From: Planctomycetota bacterium
Lineage (GTDB): Bacteria; Planctomycetota; UBA1135; UBA2386
DNA: 40,704 nt
Direction of reading: 5' to 3'
Assembly: GCA_016235155.1 (NCBI GenBank)
Contig: JACRLW010000082.1
Location: 30,924 to 71,627 of the forward strand
In this document: piece after piece, positions 1 to 7,694 of the stretch
Numbering within the stretch: position 1 is the stretch's first letter
Layout: each line of letters starts with the position of its first letter
Program-made: the position numbers and the translations under genes
The notes under the pieces: generated by a model
The model's input: the letters and a program-made list of their open reading frames with translations, nothing else
What the model was told of the DNA's origin: nothing
Databases searched by the model: none

Positions 1-2
1 CG

Positions 3-533
3 CCGCTCCTCGAACTCGGCGACCTTCTGGCTCTCGAGTTCGTCGCCGACTTCCTGACCCAGGACACCGTCGACGTCCGCAGCGGACAGCCGGCACGCAT
101 CACCGGTTGGGGCGGCACGGGCGTCGGCGCGAGCACGCGCGAGTTCGCGGCGGTGGTCCGTCGCGTCGAGCCCTCCGGCTACACCAAGATCTCGGCGCTG
201 GGCGTCGAGGAGCAGCGCGTCGACGTGGTGTTGGATCCCGCCGGCGACGAAGCCCGATCCGTGCTCGGCGACGGCTTTCGCGTCGACGTCCGCATCGAGA
301 TCGCGCACGCCGCCGATCTGCTGGTCGTGCCCACCGGCGCGTTGTTCCGCTCGCGCGGCGCGGACGCGGTCTGGGTCGTCGCGCCCGACGGCTCCGCGCG
401 TCTTCGCACGATCTCGATCGGACGGCAGGCCGGAGTGCTCGCGGAAGTGACCTCGGGTCTCCTGGTGGGCGAGCGCGTCGTCCTCCATCCGAGTGCCCTG
501 ATCGACGAGGGCGTGCTGCTCACGATCCGCTGA
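3..533 (+). CDS. HlyD-family efflux periplasmic adaptor subunit (C-terminal part)
   Basis: The gene runs in from the left edge, so the start is missing; about 176 codons are visible. The readable part matches the end of membrane-fusion (HlyD/RND adaptor) proteins. It opens in the beta-barrel strand region (LLELGDLLALEFV), continues through the family signature RRVEPSGYTKISALGVEEQR (codons about 52-71 of the visible part), then DGFRVDVRIEI and the hinge strand LLVVPTGALFR, and ends with the membrane-proximal domain (VTSGLLVGERVVLHPS). Such adaptors sit in the periplasm and link an inner-membrane pump or ABC transporter to an outer-membrane channel. Its pump partner must lie to the left of the window. 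The last 14 nt overlap the convergent lipoprotein gene. Family call is firm; the substrate cannot be told. Confidence 0.88.
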   Translation, partial: PLLELGDLLALEFVADFLTQDTVDVRSGQPARITGWGGTGVGASTREFAAVVRRVEPSGYTKISALGVEEQRVDVVLDPAGDEARSVLGDGFRVDVRIEIAHAADLLVVPTGALFRSRGADAVWVVAPDGSARLRTISIGRQAGVLAEVTSGLLVGERVVLHPSALIDEGVLLTIR

Positions 534-1218
534 CCGTGGCGCGCACGCCGCGCACGCGTACGCCCCGCACGCGCACGCCCCGCACTGCGGCGCGCGTCGC
601 GAAACATGCGATGCCGAAGGGACGGCTTCGCGCGACCTCCGGACGCATGCCGATCCGCCGTCCGGCGAGCCCGACGTCGACGATGCTCTCGCCGTCGAGC
701 CAGGCGCGGAATCTCGTGGCGGTCACGAGCACCCGCACGCGGTACTCACGGCCGGATTCGAAGCCGCGGAAGGTCGTCGTCTCGTTCTCCGACGCATCGC
801 GACCGTCGAGGCTCGACAGTCCGCACAACGCTCCGCCCCAACCGCCGAGCACGAGCGTTGCGTGCGCGTCGCCGATCGGCAGCGTCAGTCCGCAGAAGAA
901 GTCGTTGCCGCTCAGCCGCGTCGCGGACAACTCGAGTTCGTAGTCGACCTGTGGCAGGGGCTCACCGCCCCACGTGACTCCGGTCAGGGGCGATCCCGCG
1001 TCGAGCACGATCCGTCCGTCGACGACGCTCACCTCACCCTCGCCGCCGAAGGGCGTCGACGCGAACGCACCGAGCGAAGCGCCGTCGAAGAGCTCCCGCC
1101 ATGCGTGCTCGAGACCCGGGGACTCGACTGCAGTCGACGGCGCCGCGCACGCCGCGGCGGAGAGAACGACCAGCGGGATCACCAAGGACGCGACGCCGGC
1201 GCAGCGCATGGCGTCCAT
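520..1218 (-). CDS. DUF1080-like (3-keto-disaccharide hydrolase-type) lipoprotein
   Basis: I place the start at the ATG at 1218 because a lipoprotein signal follows at once: a hydrophobic stretch at residues about 9-22 and a lipobox LSAAAC with the acylated Cys near residue 24. An in-frame ATG at 1209 is equally possible. The mature part begins RELFDGASLGAF and contains GRIVLDAGSPLTGVTW, YELELSATRLSGNDFF, and REYRVRVLV..AWLDGESIVDV. This is the order of strands in the DUF1080 concanavalin-like fold, common in Planctomycetota and relatives and associated with sugar-derivative hydrolysis. I infer an envelope-anchored carbohydrate-binding or carbohydrate-acting protein, with no catalytic residues assignable. 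The C-terminus is odd: residues about 212-226 are a GVRVR repeat written by a 15-nt tandem repeat. It is convergent with and overlaps the HlyD gene by 14 nt. Confidence 0.75.
   Translation of the reverse strand: MDAMRCAGVASLVIPLVVLSAAACAAPSTAVESPGLEHAWRELFDGASLGAFASTPFGGEGEVSVVDGRIVLDAGSPLTGVTWGGEPLPQVDYELELSATRLSGNDFFCGLTLPIGDAHATLVLGGWGGALCGLSSLDGRDASENETTTFRGFESGREYRVRVLVTATRFRAWLDGESIVDVGLAGRRIGMRPEVARSRPFGIACFATRAAVRGVRVRGVRVRGVRATVSGS
542..586. repeat. three tandem 15-nt units in a lipoprotein 3' end
   Basis: Units lie at 542-556, 557-571 and 572-586 and differ at a few positions (for example CGCACG/CGTACG). Read on the minus strand they give the repeated pentapeptide GVRVR near the C-terminus of the DUF1080-like lipoprotein. 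The unit is a multiple of three, so changes in copy number keep the frame. It looks like slippage-type expansion just before the stop codon. Confidence 0.8.
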
Positions 1219-1391
1219 CGTGTCCCCAACCGCGACCGTTGCAACGCACCCGGCGCTGTCGAGTCCTTCGACGCCGCCGTCCAGTCGTGGGACGGCGCGG
1301 CGTCCCGTCGAGGGACCGCTGTTCAAGCTCGCAACGCTCGCTGTCGAAACGCGGGATGCCACCACCGTCACTTCCACCACCGAGGACCCCC

Positions 1392-2861
1392 GTGAAAACG
1401 GAGATCATCACTGCTCCCCCTGCCCGGCTGTCGCCGGAGATGCGCTACGCCTCCCTCCATCGCACGATCGAGAACGGGATGGACAGCGAGCGCACCTGGC
1501 TGGAGCTGGTCCAGATCTGCCTGGAGCTCGTCCGCCACGACGAAGCGCGCCGCGCCTTCGCCCATCTCACCGACAGCGGGCTGCGCCGCCGTGCGTTCAA
1601 CCTTCTCTCTGCGGCCGGCGTGCGCGTCGAGGTCCCCGCGGACGAAGCGCTGGCGGCGACGGACCATCCGCGGTCCTCGAATCGACTCCTCGAGTGGCTC
1701 GCCGACGCGTTCCGCTTCCTCTTCCAGGACCATCTGCCGCTGACGGTGGTCGTCGCAACCGCGACGTTCCCCTTGGTCATCGGTCTGGGCGGCGTCCTCA
1801 CCGCCGGAGTGCAGAGCTCGCTGCTGCTGCCGCTGATCGCGCTCGTGCCGGCGCTGTCGGTCGTCGGCCTGATCGGCGCGCTCGGCCGCCGCATCCTGAT
1901 CGAGGCGAGCCAGGGGCTCGACGACGCGCCGGAAGTCCCCGCGCTCGGTGCGCTCGTACACGAGGCCGGGCGCTTCCTCCTCGACGGCACCGCACTCGCC
2001 GTCATCTTCTTGGGCCCCGCCGTGCTCTTCGCCGAGTACGCGCGCACCGGCCTCCCCGCGGTCGTTCTGGGCCTCGCGGCCGGCGGCACCCTCTTCCCGA
2101 TGGCGCTCGCGATGCGCCAACTCCGCGACGACTGGAGTTGTCTCTCCCCGATGAAGCTGTTCGCCAATCTCCGCCGCGCGGGTCCTCGCTACTTCGTCGC
2201 GGTGATCGTGTCCTTCGTCCTGATCGCGCCGGCCGCCGTCTCCTTCTGGCTGACCGCCGGCTCGGCGCTCTATCTGCAGATCTCGGTCGTCGGCCCCTTG
2301 CTGGTCGTACCGATCTTCGTCATGTCCCGGCTGTTCGGGCAGACGATGATCGACATCGAACGTGAGCGGTCGGACATCGAGCGCCAGCAGTCCGCGGCGA
2401 CGCGCGTCGTCGGGCAACGCGTCGTCACGCAAGATGCGCCGCTCCTCGCGAAGCCGGCGCGTGTGCGTGCGCCGCTGCGCGCACCCGCTCATCCCGAGTC
2501 GGCGGCCTTCGAACCGCGAAGGCCCGTGCGCCCCGCGCCGGCCGACGCGCCGGGCGGCAGCGTCGGACTGCGGACCGATCGCGCCGTCGCACCCGCGGCG
2601 ACCTCGCGTTCGACCGCGCCTGCCGAGCCGAATCCGGTTCCGATCCACAAGCGCGCTCATGTTCCGACCCCGCGGCTCTGCCCTCGCGAGGACACCAGGC
2701 GGAGTCCGGCTTCTCCGGCGCCGCAGCGTTATCGCGGCGACGCCGAGTTCGTCGATGCCGACGAACTCCCCGAACTGATGAAGCTGCCCGGCTTCAACGC
2801 GATCCGCGGCGACGCGCGGATCACGACCGGAGCGGCGGCGCCGACGCGCTCGCGGAAGTGA
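1392..2861 (+). CDS. multi-pass membrane protein of unknown function with disordered tail
   Basis: I chose the GTG at 1392 because GAGGA lies 6-7 nt before it; an ATG at 1440 is the alternative. The product is about 489 aa. Residues 1-100 are soluble and helical (TWLELVQICLELVRHDEARRAF). Hydrophobic stretches follow at about 116-138, 142-166, 196-216, 221-241, 266-288 and 294-315, so six or seven membrane spans. After residue 320 the protein becomes a long Arg/Pro/Ala-rich, probably disordered cytoplasmic tail. The pattern of a helical membrane bundle with a conserved SPMKLFANLR loop loosely recalls DUF4013-type membrane proteins, but I do not recognise the family with confidence. It stands alone on the plus strand; its 3' end overlaps yhhQ by 41 nt. 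Confidence 0.7.
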   Translation: MKTEIITAPPARLSPEMRYASLHRTIENGMDSERTWLELVQICLELVRHDEARRAFAHLTDSGLRRRAFNLLSAAGVRVEVPADEALAATDHPRSSNRLLEWLADAFRFLFQDHLPLTVVVATATFPLVIGLGGVLTAGVQSSLLLPLIALVPALSVVGLIGALGRRILIEASQGLDDAPEVPALGALVHEAGRFLLDGTALAVIFLGPAVLFAEYARTGLPAVVLGLAAGGTLFPMALAMRQLRDDWSCLSPMKLFANLRRAGPRYFVAVIVSFVLIAPAAVSFWLTAGSALYLQISVVGPLLVVPIFVMSRLFGQTMIDIERERSDIERQQSAATRVVGQRVVTQDAPLLAKPARVRAPLRAPAHPESAAFEPRRPVRPAPADAPGGSVGLRTDRAVAPAATSRSTAPAEPNPVPIHKRAHVPTPRLCPREDTRRSPASPAPQRYRGDAEFVDADELPELMKLPGFNAIRGDARITTGAAAPTRSRK

Positions 2862-3519
2862 TCGCCGCGGTCCGCGCCGGACGGCCGAACAAGGCGACCG
2901 CCGCGTAGAAGAACGGCGTGTCCGCGAGCGCGAAGATCACCTTGAACATCCAGCCGTCGGCGATCAGGGCGAGGATCTCGTCGCTCGACCTGACGCCGGC
3001 GAAGAGCACGACGACGACGAGCGCGGTGTCGAGGAGCTGCGAGACGATCGTCGAACCGTTGTTGCGCAGCCACAGGTGACGGCCACGCGTGAGGTCCTTC
3101 CAGAAGTGGAACAGCCACACGTCGACGAATTGCGCCGCGAGGTAGGCGACCATCGATGCCGCCATCACGCGCCAGGCGTTCTGGAACACCGCGCGGTAGG
3201 TCGCATCGTCGACCGGCGACCCGGGGATCGCGGGGAACACGTCGCCGAGCCAGAGAACCAGCAGGACGAACGCCGACGCGACGAAGCCCGCGGCGACGAC
3301 CTGGTTCGAACGCCGCTTGCCGTAGAGCTCGGAGACGATGTCGGTCGCGAGGAACGTGACCGGGTACGGCAGGATGCCGGCGGACACGACGAAGACCTTG
3401 AAGCCGAGGTCGACGGTCACGAACTTGTTCGCGATCAGGTTGCAGCTGACGAGCGCCGCGAGGAACAGCCCGACGAGGACGAGGAACATGAAGTCGATCG
3501 GGCGTTCGCGCGTGTGCAT
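2821..3519 (-). CDS. yhhQ: queuosine precursor transporter, YhhQ/Vut_1 family
   Basis: The 232-aa protein has the usual length for this family and about six hydrophobic helices from residue 10 on. The hallmark block lies at residues 47-68, with ILPYPVTFLATDIVSELYG followed by KR. The pattern AAQFVDVWLFHFWKDLT with LWLRNNGSTIVSQLLDT is the second conserved block, lining the transport path. Members of this family import the queuine precursors preQ0 or preQ1 across the inner membrane for making the tRNA nucleoside queuosine. No other queuosine gene is in the window, so it probably serves salvage or a pathway encoded elsewhere. It is convergent with and overlaps the preceding gene by 41 nt; the C-terminal Ala/Ser tail is written in that overlap. 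No clear promoter element precedes it. Confidence 0.9.
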   Translation of the reverse strand: MHTRERPIDFMFLVLVGLFLAALVSCNLIANKFVTVDLGFKVFVVSAGILPYPVTFLATDIVSELYGKRRSNQVVAAGFVASAFVLLVLWLGDVFPAIPGSPVDDATYRAVFQNAWRVMAASMVAYLAAQFVDVWLFHFWKDLTRGRHLWLRNNGSTIVSQLLDTALVVVVLFAGVRSSDEILALIADGWMFKVIFALADTPFFYAAVALFGRPARTAAITSASASAPPLRS

Positions 3520-3572
3520 CGGGTGCCCGCCTAGGTCGGGAAGCGGCCGAAAGAAACCCGGGGCGCGGGCGC

Positions 3573-3578
3573 TATCCT
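3573..3578 (+). promoter_or_regulatory. -10-like element TATCCT upstream of the AtuA-type gene
   Basis: GCTATCCTCCCCCGCTC ends about 25 nt before the ATG at 3604. The same TATCCTCC/GCCGC pattern recurs upstream of other first genes in this window (6287, 33573, 19766), which is why I read it as a promoter -10 region. No convincing -35 box is visible. Confidence 0.45.
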
Positions 3579-3603
3579 CCCCCGCTCACCACGACCGACC
3601 ACG

Positions 3604-4965
3604 ATGCGCGACCGCCTGCTGATCGCCAACGGCCAGGGCTTCTGGGGGGACTCGATCCTCGGACCCGTCCGACTCGTCCGCGAGGGACCCATCGACTACC
3701 TCGCCCTCGACTACCTGGCCGAGGTGACGATGAGCATCATGCAGAAGCTCAAGTCGCGGAACCCGCAGGCGGGCTACGCGACGGACTTCGTCAAGCTGCT
3801 CGATCGCATCCTGCCCGAGGCGCACGACAAGGGGATCAAGATCGTCGCGAACGCGGGCGGCGTGAATCCGCGCGCCTGCCTCGGTGCGGTCGTCGACCTC
3901 GCGCGCAAGAAGGGCTGCAAGGGCCTCAAGGTCGGCATCATCGAGGGCGACGACGTCCTGCCGCGGCTCGACGAACTGCTCGCGAGCGGTGAGCCGCTCC
4001 GCAACATGGACGACGGGCGATCCCTGAGCACGATCCGCCAGCGCATCCTCTCGGCGAACGTCTACATCGGCGCACCGGCGGTCGCGCAGTGCCTCGCCGC
4101 GGGCGCGGACATCGTGATCGGCGGGCGCATCACCGATCCGGCGCTGGTCTCGGGGCCCTTGCTCTTCGAGTTCGGCTGGACGACGACCGACTACGACCGG
4201 CTCGCGGCCGCGACCATCGCCGGCCACATCGTCGAGTGCGGCGCGCAGTGCACCGGCGGCAACTCGACGCGATGGCAGTCGATCGGCGGCTGGGCCAACA
4301 TCGGCTACCCGATCGTCGACGCGCGCCCCGACGGCACGTTCTGGATCACCAAGCACGCGGGCACCGGGGGCGTCGTCGACCGCTCGAGCATCGTGCACCA
4401 GTTGCTCTACGAGATGGGCGATCCGAGGCGCTACCTGGGACCCGACTGCACGGCGGACTTCACCTCGGCGATCGTGACCGAAGACGGCACGGACCGCGTG
4501 AAGGTCAGCGGCGTCAAGGGCGGCCCGCCGACCGGCACCTACAAGGTCTCGATCTCGTGGTCGAACGGCCACAAGGCGATCGGCCAGCTCGTCGTCGCCG
4601 GACCCGACGCCGTGGCCAAGGCGAAGCTGTGCGCGTCGATCGTCTTCGATCGCCTGGCGCTCGACGGCGTCACCTTCGCCGACGACCAGAAGACCGTCGA
4701 ACTGCTCGGCACCGGCGTGTGCCACGCGGGGATCGTCGCGCCGTGCGAACCGCCGGAGGTCGTGCTGCGCATCGGCGTGAAGGATCCCGACCAGAAGAAG
4801 GTCGACCGCTTCGGCATGGAGATCGTCCCGCTCGTCACGAGCGGTCCGCCCGGCGTGACCGGCTTCGCCGGCGGACGGCCGAAGGCGAGCGAGATCGTCA
4901 GCTACTGGCCGGCGCTGCTCGGCAAGGACAAGGTCGCGACCACGGTGCACGTCGAGACGGTGTGA
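3604..4965 (+). CDS. AtuA-family protein (DUF1446), acyclic terpene/acyl-CoA catabolism type
   Basis: The 453-aa protein opens [17 protein letters not shown] and carries the conserved blocks [64 protein letters not shown] and [18 protein letters not shown]. These are hallmarks of the DUF1446/AtuA family. AtuA is named for the acyclic-terpene (citronellol/geraniol) degradation cluster of Pseudomonas; its exact reaction is unknown and many members lie in acyl-CoA degradation clusters without terpene genes. Here the usual C-terminal domain is a separate gene 9 nt downstream (starting 4975), and a phosphotransacetylase follows, so the three form one operon. I infer a cytoplasmic enzyme in organic-acid or branched acyl-CoA breakdown. 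Terpene use is not supported, as no AtuC/F-type carboxylase lies beside it. Confidence 0.87.
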   Translation: MRDRLLIANGQGFWGDSILGPVRLVREGPIDYLALDYLAEVTMSIMQKLKSRNPQAGYATDFVKLLDRILPEAHDKGIKIVANAGGVNPRACLGAVVDLARKKGCKGLKVGIIEGDDVLPRLDELLASGEPLRNMDDGRSLSTIRQRILSANVYIGAPAVAQCLAAGADIVIGGRITDPALVSGPLLFEFGWTTTDYDRLAAATIAGHIVECGAQCTGGNSTRWQSIGGWANIGYPIVDARPDGTFWITKHAGTGGVVDRSSIVHQLLYEMGDPRRYLGPDCTADFTSAIVTEDGTDRVKVSGVKGGPPTGTYKVSISWSNGHKAIGQLVVAGPDAVAKAKLCASIVFDRLALDGVTFADDQKTVELLGTGVCHAGIVAPCEPPEVVLRIGVKDPDQKKVDRFGMEIVPLVTSGPPGVTGFAGGRPKASEIVSYWPALLGKDKVATTVHVETV

Positions 4966-4974
4966 GGGCGAGTC

Positions 4975-5292
4975 ATGGCAAGACGGAAGCTCAGCGAGTT
5001 CGCGGAAGCCCGGTCCGGCGACAAGGGCGACGGCAGCAACGTCGGCGTGTTCGTCCGCACGCAGGCCGACTACGACCTGATCCGACGCGTGCTGACCAGC
5101 GAGCGCGTGAAGCGTCATTTCGCCGGCATCTGCAAGGGCGAGGTCGAGCGCTACGAGGCGCCGAACCTGCTCGCTCTCAACTTCATCCTGCACGACAGCC
5201 TCGGCGGCGGCGGCAGCGAGAGCCTCCGCACCGATGCGCAGGGCAAGACCCACGGCATGGCGCTGCTGCAGATGGAGATCGACGTGCCGTGA
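4975..5292 (+). CDS. AtuA C-terminal-domain partner protein
   Basis: The 105-aa protein begins with the motif [21 protein letters not shown] and ends with a Gly-rich strand pair ([21 protein letters not shown], one residue longer if counted, at residues about 72-92). This matches the small domain found fused at the C-terminus of longer AtuA proteins or coded right behind the AtuA gene. It is presumably a stoichiometric partner of the 453-aa upstream product. The gap to the upstream stop is 9 nt, and its own stop TGA overlaps the GTG start of the phosphotransacetylase gene, so translation is likely coupled. The role of this domain is unknown; its name in databases is only by association. Confidence 0.85.
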   Translation: MARRKLSEFAEARSGDKGDGSNVGVFVRTQADYDLIRRVLTSERVKRHFAGICKGEVERYEAPNLLALNFILHDSLGGGGSESLRTDAQGKTHGMALLQMEIDVP

Positions 5293-6206
5293 GCGGACTC
5301 CCGCCGGTGGTCGCGCGCCTGCGCGCACGCGCTCGCGAACTCGGCCGCCGCATCGTGCTCCCGGAGATCGACGACCCGCGGATCGTCGAAGCGCGCGCGA
5401 TCCTCGAACGCGAGCGGCTCGCGAGCGTGGTGTGGGTCGAGTCGCCCCGCACCCATCCGCGCTTCGACGACGCGGCGCGCCGGCTGCACGAACGGACCAA
5501 GGCGAAGGGCGTCAGCGAGGCCGAGGCCCGCGAACTCGCCGCCGACCGCATCGTCTTCGGTGCGCTGCTCGTCGCGCTCGGCGAAGCCGACGCCAGCGTG
5601 GGCGGCGCGACCTGCGCGACCGCGCACGTGATCCGCGCGGGACTGCGCGCGGTCGGCACCGCCTCGGGCACGAAGCTCGTGTCGTCGTGTTTCCTGATGG
5701 TGCGCGACGCGACGGCCTACCTCTTCGCCGACGGCGCGGTCGTCCCCGATCCTGATCCCGCCGGGCTCGCCGACATCGCGCGCACGACGGCGACGACCTG
5801 GCACGCGCTCACCGGCGAGGAACCGCGCGTCGCCTTCCTCTCGTTCTCGACGAAGGGCAGCGCCGAGCATCCCCGCGTCGACAAGGTGCGTGAAGCATTC
5901 CGCATCTTCCGCGCCGCGAACCCGGGCGTGATCGCCGACGGCGAACTGCAACTCGACGCCGCGATCGTGCCAGACGTCGCGCTTCGCAAGGCTCCCGACA
6001 GTCCGGTGCAGGGCCGCGCCAACGTGCTCGTCTTCCCCGATCTCGACGCCGGCAACATCGGCTACAAGCTCGCGCAACGCCTCGGCGGCTTCGCGGCGTA
6101 CGGACCGATCGTGCAGGGACTCGCGAAGCCGGTGATGGACCTCTCGCGAGGATGCACGGCGACCGACGTCGTCGACACCGCGGTGATCGCGGCCGTGAGA
6201 AGCTGA
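5289..6206 (+). CDS. pta: phosphate acetyltransferase (phosphotransacetylase)
   Basis: I place the start at the GTG at 5289, which overlaps the previous stop as GTGA and gives 305 aa, close to the usual length of the short Pta form. The N-terminus [16 protein letters not shown] is the family's first strand. The C-terminal half is diagnostic: [51 protein letters not shown], and [20 protein letters not shown]. The enzyme interconverts acetyl-CoA plus phosphate with acetyl phosphate plus CoA in the cytoplasm; relatives act on propionyl- or butyryl-CoA. No acetate kinase gene is adjacent. Clustering with the AtuA-type genes suggests it handles a CoA-ester product of that pathway. A deleted copy of this gene survives at 7436-7510. 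Confidence 0.92.
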   Translation: MSGLPPVVARLRARARELGRRIVLPEIDDPRIVEARAILERERLASVVWVESPRTHPRFDDAARRLHERTKAKGVSEAEARELAADRIVFGALLVALGEADASVGGATCATAHVIRAGLRAVGTASGTKLVSSCFLMVRDATAYLFADGAVVPDPDPAGLADIARTTATTWHALTGEEPRVAFLSFSTKGSAEHPRVDKVREAFRIFRAANPGVIADGELQLDAAIVPDVALRKAPDSPVQGRANVLVFPDLDAGNIGYKLAQRLGGFAAYGPIVQGLAKPVMDLSRGCTATDVVDTAVIAAVRS

Positions 6207-6286
6207 GCGGAAGCCGGTTCCGTCGGGGCGAACATGACCAGCCTCGTCTCGAGAGCCGGGACCTGATCGTGATGAGCGGGGCGCGC

Positions 6287-6292
6287 TATCCT
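6287..6292 (+). promoter_or_regulatory. -10-like element TATCCT upstream of secreted protein 1
   Basis: The string GCGCGCTATCCTCCGCCGCG lies about 30 nt before the ATG at 6323. It is nearly the same as the element before the AtuA-type gene (3571-3580), supporting a separate promoter for the secreted-protein gene inside the 116-nt gap after pta. Confidence 0.45.
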
Positions 6293-6322
6293 CCGCCGCG
6301 CTCGTTCCAGGTTCACCAGGAC

Positions 6323-7408
6323 ATGCTCGTGGCGACCACACACACACTCTCTCTCGCTCTCCTCCTCCCCGTCGCCGCGTTCGCACAGGGACCGTCGGTC
6401 AGCCCGACCTTCTATGCCAACGCCGAAGCGCTCATCAACAACGTCTTCCCCTTCGGCAACACCGCCGTGCCGTTCCGCTACGAGCAGATCCACGACGACG
6501 TGCCGACGATGGCGATCAGCGGCTTCCGGTTCCGTCACAACGCGACGACCTCGGTCTACCCCGCGCACACCGTGACGCTCGACGGCTGGATGTCGACGGC
6601 GCTGACGCCCTCGACCGGTGCGACCAACGCGTTCGACAACAACCACGGCGTGGACAAGACGCCGATCATCAACAACCGCACCTACAGCCACCCGGCTTCG
6701 GATCCGACCAACGTCCCCGGGCTCTTCGTCCTCGACTATCCCTTCGACACGCCGTTCTTCTACGCCGCGCCCGTCGGCTCCCTGTGCTGGGAGGTCATCG
6801 TCACCGCCAAGACGCAGACGGCGAGCGTCGTTCACGACGCCGCGTCGACGGTGAACCTGAACCCCGTACTGCAGGTCGGCGCCGGCGGCACCGGTTGCCT
6901 CGCGACCGGGCGGACCTCGGCGATGTCCGCCACGGGGACCTCCACGGTGTCCTGGTCAGGGGGCAGCGGCACGCTCACGGTCAACGGCACCAATGCGCCG
7001 GCGAGCGCACCGTCGTTCCACTGCCTCGGCTTCGACAAGACGCTGTGGGCCGGCTTCCTCCCGCTGCCCTTCGCGGTCCCCGGCTCCACCGGCGCGCCGT
7101 CCGGGACCTGCAACCTCTACGTCGATCCGCTGTTCGCCATCGGCGCGCGCGCGGGAACGACGGGAGCACTCACCAGCGCGGTGCCGATCCCGCTCGCGCC
7201 GACCTACCACGGGGTCGCGCTCTACTCGCAGTGGCTCTCGCTCGACCTCGCCGCGAACCCGACGGGGATCGTGACCAGCCGCATGGTCACGCACGGCGTC
7301 TCGGCGCCGAACCCGACGACCCCCGCCTGCCGCATCTTCCTTTCGGGCAGCACCGGCGCCACCGGCACCATCGCTCAGGCCTACATGCTCGTGACGCAGT
7401 TCTACTGA
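6323..7408 (+). CDS. secreted protein of unknown function, tandem paralogue 1
   Basis: The 361-aa product starts with a signal peptide (hydrophobic residues about 8-20, cleavage after AFA-Q likely). The GTG at 6329 is a rival start, since AGGA at 6318-6321 is 7 nt from it but only 1 nt from the ATG. The mature protein shows conserved blocks such as SPTFYANAEALINNVFPFGN, RYEQIHDDVPTMAISGFRFR, and GFDKTLWAGFLPLPF, with several Cys that could form disulfides. I recognise no named domain; the beta-rich, Gly/Thr/Ser-rich makeup fits an extracellular or surface protein. Its paralogue lies at 7695-8771 and aligns end to end with most residues identical. It follows pta by 116 nt with its own promoter-like element, so I do not count it in the pta operon. 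Confidence 0.8.
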   Translation: MLVATTHTLSLALLLPVAAFAQGPSVSPTFYANAEALINNVFPFGNTAVPFRYEQIHDDVPTMAISGFRFRHNATTSVYPAHTVTLDGWMSTALTPSTGATNAFDNNHGVDKTPIINNRTYSHPASDPTNVPGLFVLDYPFDTPFFYAAPVGSLCWEVIVTAKTQTASVVHDAASTVNLNPVLQVGAGGTGCLATGRTSAMSATGTSTVSWSGGSGTLTVNGTNAPASAPSFHCLGFDKTLWAGFLPLPFAVPGSTGAPSGTCNLYVDPLFAIGARAGTTGALTSAVPIPLAPTYHGVALYSQWLSLDLAANPTGIVTSRMVTHGVSAPNPTTPACRIFLSGSTGATGTIAQAYMLVTQFY

Positions 7409-7433
7409 TCGCCGACGAGGCCGACCCCGGCGC
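7402..7433 (-). pseudogene. duplicated 3' end of the batE-like gene
   Basis: Starting at the stop codon of secreted protein 1, the minus strand reads AGVGLVGDQ-stop. The real batE-like gene, beyond paralogue 2, ends VGVGLVGDQ-stop at 8765. The plus-strand strings after the two paralogues are identical for about 24 nt past the shared CTACTGA, with one change near the end (CCCCGGCGCG against CCCCGACGCG). This scrap marks the right edge of the duplicated segment. Confidence 0.8.
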
Positions 7434-7435
7434 GC

Positions 7436-7510
7436 CATCTCCATGAGCGGATCAAGGCGAAGGGCGCCCGCGACGCGGTCGACATCGCGGTGATCGCGGC
7501 AGTGCGGAGC
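7436..7510 (+). pseudogene. internally deleted remnant of a pta copy
   Basis: In frame, 7436-7465 reads HLHERIKAKG, matching pta residues 65-74 ([10 protein letters not shown]). Directly after it, 7466-7510 reads [15 protein letters not shown], matching the pta C-terminus ([15 protein letters not shown]). Roughly residues 75-290 are missing. Several base differences from pta are at third codon positions, and the pta stop TGA is replaced by TCG. The stretch after it (to about 7545) still weakly resembles the sequence after pta (GGTTCCG..CGAAC). It is not a gene; it is the left edge of the second copy of a duplicated pta-secreted-protein segment. Confidence 0.8.
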
Positions 7511-7513
7511 TCG

Positions 7514-7694
7514 GTTGCGCGGGTTCCGGCCGAACGCATTCCGGCGCAATCGCGTGACGAACCGTCGCGGTCCTCCCCTCGCGCGGCGAGCTACGGTTCC
7601 GCACGCCAGCTCCGCCTCGCCGATCGTCGCGCCTCGTCGGCGCGTGTCCACATCGACCGGCGACGATCGCTCACACCGCTCGAAGCCACCTACC
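7514..7694. other. intergenic stretch before secreted protein 2
   Basis: No gene is visible. A GCTACGGTTCCGC string at 7591-7603 fits the recurring TAnnnT(C)CGC promoter pattern, but lies about 98 nt before the GTG start. The rest is GC-rich filler, partly decayed copy of the region between pta and secreted protein 1. Confidence 0.4.

Noticed and set aside
974-2365. 463-codon plus-strand frame
   Set aside because: Arg/Pro-rich translation out of phase with the membrane protein that has true hydrophobic spans at 1392-2861.
4089-5288. Open frame upstream of pta in the same frame
   Set aside because: Arg-rich nonsense opposite in frame to the AtuA-type genes; pta motifs begin at 5289.
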